Shown here: piece by piece, positions 62,709 through 64,000 of the stretch
Numbering within the stretch: the first letter of the stretch is position 1
Layout: each line of letters begins with the position of its first letter
Assembly (NCBI GenBank): GCA_930367205.1
Contig: OV884009.1
Span: 32,807,841 to 32,871,840, forward strand
DNA length: 64,000 bases
DNA from: Acanthosoma haemorrhoidale
Taxonomy: Eukaryota > Arthropoda > Insecta > Hemiptera > Acanthosomatidae
Direction: 5' to 3'
Notes under the pieces: generated by a model
Databases searched by the model: none
What the model was told of the DNA's origin: nothing
What the model saw: only the letters and a program-made list of their open reading frames with translations
Made by a program: the position numbers and the translations under genes

Positions 62709-64000
62709 TGGCGCAGTCGGTAGGACATGTGAATTTGAAACCGCCAGAACAATTTATTTTCGAAGGAAATATAGCAGAAGCATGGAAAAGGTGGTATAGA
62801 AAGTTTAATCATTACTTGTCGGCTATCGAAGCACAAGATAAAAAAGATGAAGTAAAAGTTGGTATACTGTTGAGCGTATTAGGAGAAGATGCACAAGATA
62901 AATATGAAACCTTTAATTTAACGGCAGAAGAACAGAAGGAATACGCAATTGTAGTTAAAGCTTTTGAAGATTATTGCATACCTAAAAAAAACGAGACGGT
63001 GGCAAGATTTAATTTTTTTCAACGTAAACAGAGAAAGGGTGAGTCATTCGGTGATTTCATTACAGATTTGAAAAAGTTAAGTGTTGATTGTGCATTTGAA
63101 ACATTGAAGGATAGCCTTATAAAAGATCAAATTGTAAGTGGTATACAGGATGAACAAGTGAAAGATAGATTGTTGCGGGAAGATGATCTAACACTAGATA
63201 AATGTACTAATTTATGCAAAGTGGCGGAGTTAGCAAAACAAAGAATAGAGACGTTACGAGGTACAGAAGAAGAGGAAATAAATATAGTACAGCAAAGGAG
63301 CAGAACCAAAGCAGCGACGAGTAATCTGAGAGTGAGTACGCAGCCGTGGACGTCGAAACCAAGTACCAGCGATAGCAGCAAGACATCACTGCAACTAGAG
63401 CAGCAATATGGAAGCCAGCAGCGATTGAGGTGCAATAAATGCGGCAACGTCCATGGGTATAGAAATTGCCCAGCCTACGGTAAAATTTGTATTAAATGTA
63501 ATAGGATAAATCATTTTGCAAAAATGTGTAGAATAACTCGAAATATAAATAATGTAAGTATGATTGAGGGAGAGGATGCTGAAATGTACACTTTAGGGAG
63601 AATTCTAAAAATAAATAATGTTCAAAAGGGTTGGGAATTATCTATAAATATATTGGAAAGCAATACTTCACTTTCAGTCAAGCTCGATACAGGGGCGGAT
63701 TGCAATGTTTTAAAAAAAAGCGACTATGAAAATTTGAAAATTAAAGAGAAAATAAATAAAACTGACAACAAATTGGCAAATTACAGTGGTTCTGAAATAC
63801 CGGTTATAGGAACTGTTATATTAGATTGTGTAATCAAGGGTAAAATAGAACCAATAAAATTTTATTTAGTAAACTGTAATAGCTCAAGCTCTGTGTTGGG
63901 ATTAGATACAATTAAAAAACTGAAATTAATTACCAGAGTTGAAAATATAAATATGAATACAAATAATGGTCTCACGAAATTGCTTAGCAGATATAAAGAA
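62708..64000 (+). CDS. LTR retrotransposon gag-protease polyprotein, partial at 3' end
   Basis: An ATG at 62,708 opens 431 codons without a stop to the window end, continuing outside. Residues 1-200 form the gag capsid-like region (FNHYLSAIEAQ, GEDAQDKYETF, EDYCIPKKNE, FQRKQRKGESFGDFI). Zinc knuckles are at about 242-254 (CNKCGNVHGYRNC, CX2CX3HX4C) and about 261-274 (CIKCNRINHFAKMC, CX2CX4HX4C); they bind the RNA genome. The aspartic protease follows with its active site LDTGADCNVL at about 326-335 (catalytic D327) and a SSSVLGLDTI strand near residue 400. Gag and protease are in one frame with no frameshift signal. The intact frame and motifs suggest a recent, possibly active copy. Minus-strand frames over 63,127-63,447 are shadows. 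Confidence 0.9.
   Translation, partial: MAQSVGHVNLKPPEQFIFEGNIAEAWKRWYRKFNHYLSAIEAQDKKDEVKVGILLSVLGEDAQDKYETFNLTAEEQKEYAIVVKAFEDYCIPKKNETVARFNFFQRKQRKGESFGDFITDLKKLSVDCAFETLKDSLIKDQIVSGIQDEQVKDRLLREDDLTLDKCTNLCKVAELAKQRIETLRGTEEEEINIVQQRSRTKAATSNLRVSTQPWTSKPSTSDSSKTSLQLEQQYGSQQRLRCNKCGNVHGYRNCPAYGKICIKCNRINHFAKMCRITRNINNVSMIEGEDAEMYTLGRILKINNVQKGWELSINILESNTSLSVKLDTGADCNVLKKSDYENLKIKEKINKTDNKLANYSGSEIPVIGTVILDCVIKGKIEPIKFYLVNCNSSSSVLGLDTIKKLKLITRVENINMNTNNGLTKLLSRYKE
62709..62724 (+). promoter_or_regulatory. primer-binding site TGGCGCAGTCGGTAGG
   Basis: The sequence directly after the LTR begins with TGG, as expected for pairing to a tRNA 3' CCA end. The primer tRNA is not identified. The gag ATG begins on the last LTR base and runs through this site. 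Confidence 0.65.

Larger units (their letters stand above)
62561..64000 (+). mobile_element. Gypsy-type LTR retrotransposon, 5' part, inserted in the array
   Basis: The element starts precisely where the array is interrupted. It has a 5' LTR (62,561-62,708), a primer-binding site (62,709 onward) and an uninterrupted gag-protease frame to the window end. Gag style (MAQSVGH start, two CCHC knuckles) matches the K02A2.6-like group of Gypsy/Metaviridae elements known from many invertebrates. The 3' LTR and pol lie outside the window, so LTR identity and the target-site duplication cannot be checked here. Confidence 0.9.

Noticed and set aside
63127..63447. Minus frames of 106 and 60 codons
   Set aside because: They are shadows of the plus-strand gag polyprotein.

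Overview
This window is non-coding and repeat-dominated nuclear DNA of an animal, most probably an arthropod. The basis for that is its mix of elements: degenerate mariner transposases, non-LTR (LINE) reverse transcriptases of Jockey/R1-like type with 5'-truncated copies, mag/K02A2.6-like Gypsy retrotransposons, tRNA-derived SINEs, and an AT-rich background with long CT microsatellites. I cannot name a species. There is no bacterial-style gene density and no convincing host protein-coding exon. Nearly every recognisable open frame belongs to a mobile element.

Bases 1-41,800 are AT-rich intergenic DNA carrying scattered transposon remains. The commonest is a LINE (family A here). One copy at 28,042-29,236 keeps part of the reverse transcriptase and the complete C-terminus and 3' UTR; eight shorter copies are 3' ends in either orientation. 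Four of these copies still show target-site duplications readable by eye. A second LINE lineage (family B) has three decayed copies (11,060-11,830, 27,535-27,770, 34,055-34,775). There are two mariner remnants (6,560-7,100 and 21,080-22,200), a Gypsy pol fragment of 447 uninterrupted codons (24,675-26,018, minus), a 271-codon zinc-knuckle ORF1 standing alone before an A-rich tail (23,552-24,575), a possible Gypsy LTR/primer-site remnant, and SINE copies. Between them lie several GC-richer unique blocks (4,930-5,360, 10,150-10,450, 14,930-15,570, 19,500-20,350, 30,490-30,930, 39,090-39,520). They have no credible ORF but contain CRE-like and homeodomain-like motifs, and could be cis-regulatory modules of a gene outside the window.

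From about 41,800 to 62,560 the window is one tandem array: eleven units of 1.45-2.6 kb in direct orientation. Each unit is composite: a 64-codon GTG-started open block, one to three copies of a 215-218 bp subrepeat plus a truncated one, a diverged pair of about 257 bp subrepeats, usually a CT microsatellite ending in a splice-acceptor-like TTAG, and a 350 bp tail. Three units carry an extra block of about 475 bp. The last three units are nearly identical with a period of 1,754-1,755 bp. A 500-N assembly gap sits inside one CT tract. I found no description to attach to this array, and it is the most unusual structure here.

The array is cut at 62,560/62,561 by a Gypsy-type LTR retrotransposon: a 148 bp LTR beginning TGTCA and ending TGACA, a primer-binding site, and an uninterrupted gag-protease frame that runs off the end of the window. 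Its start codon overlaps the LTR/primer-site junction. It looks young and possibly functional.
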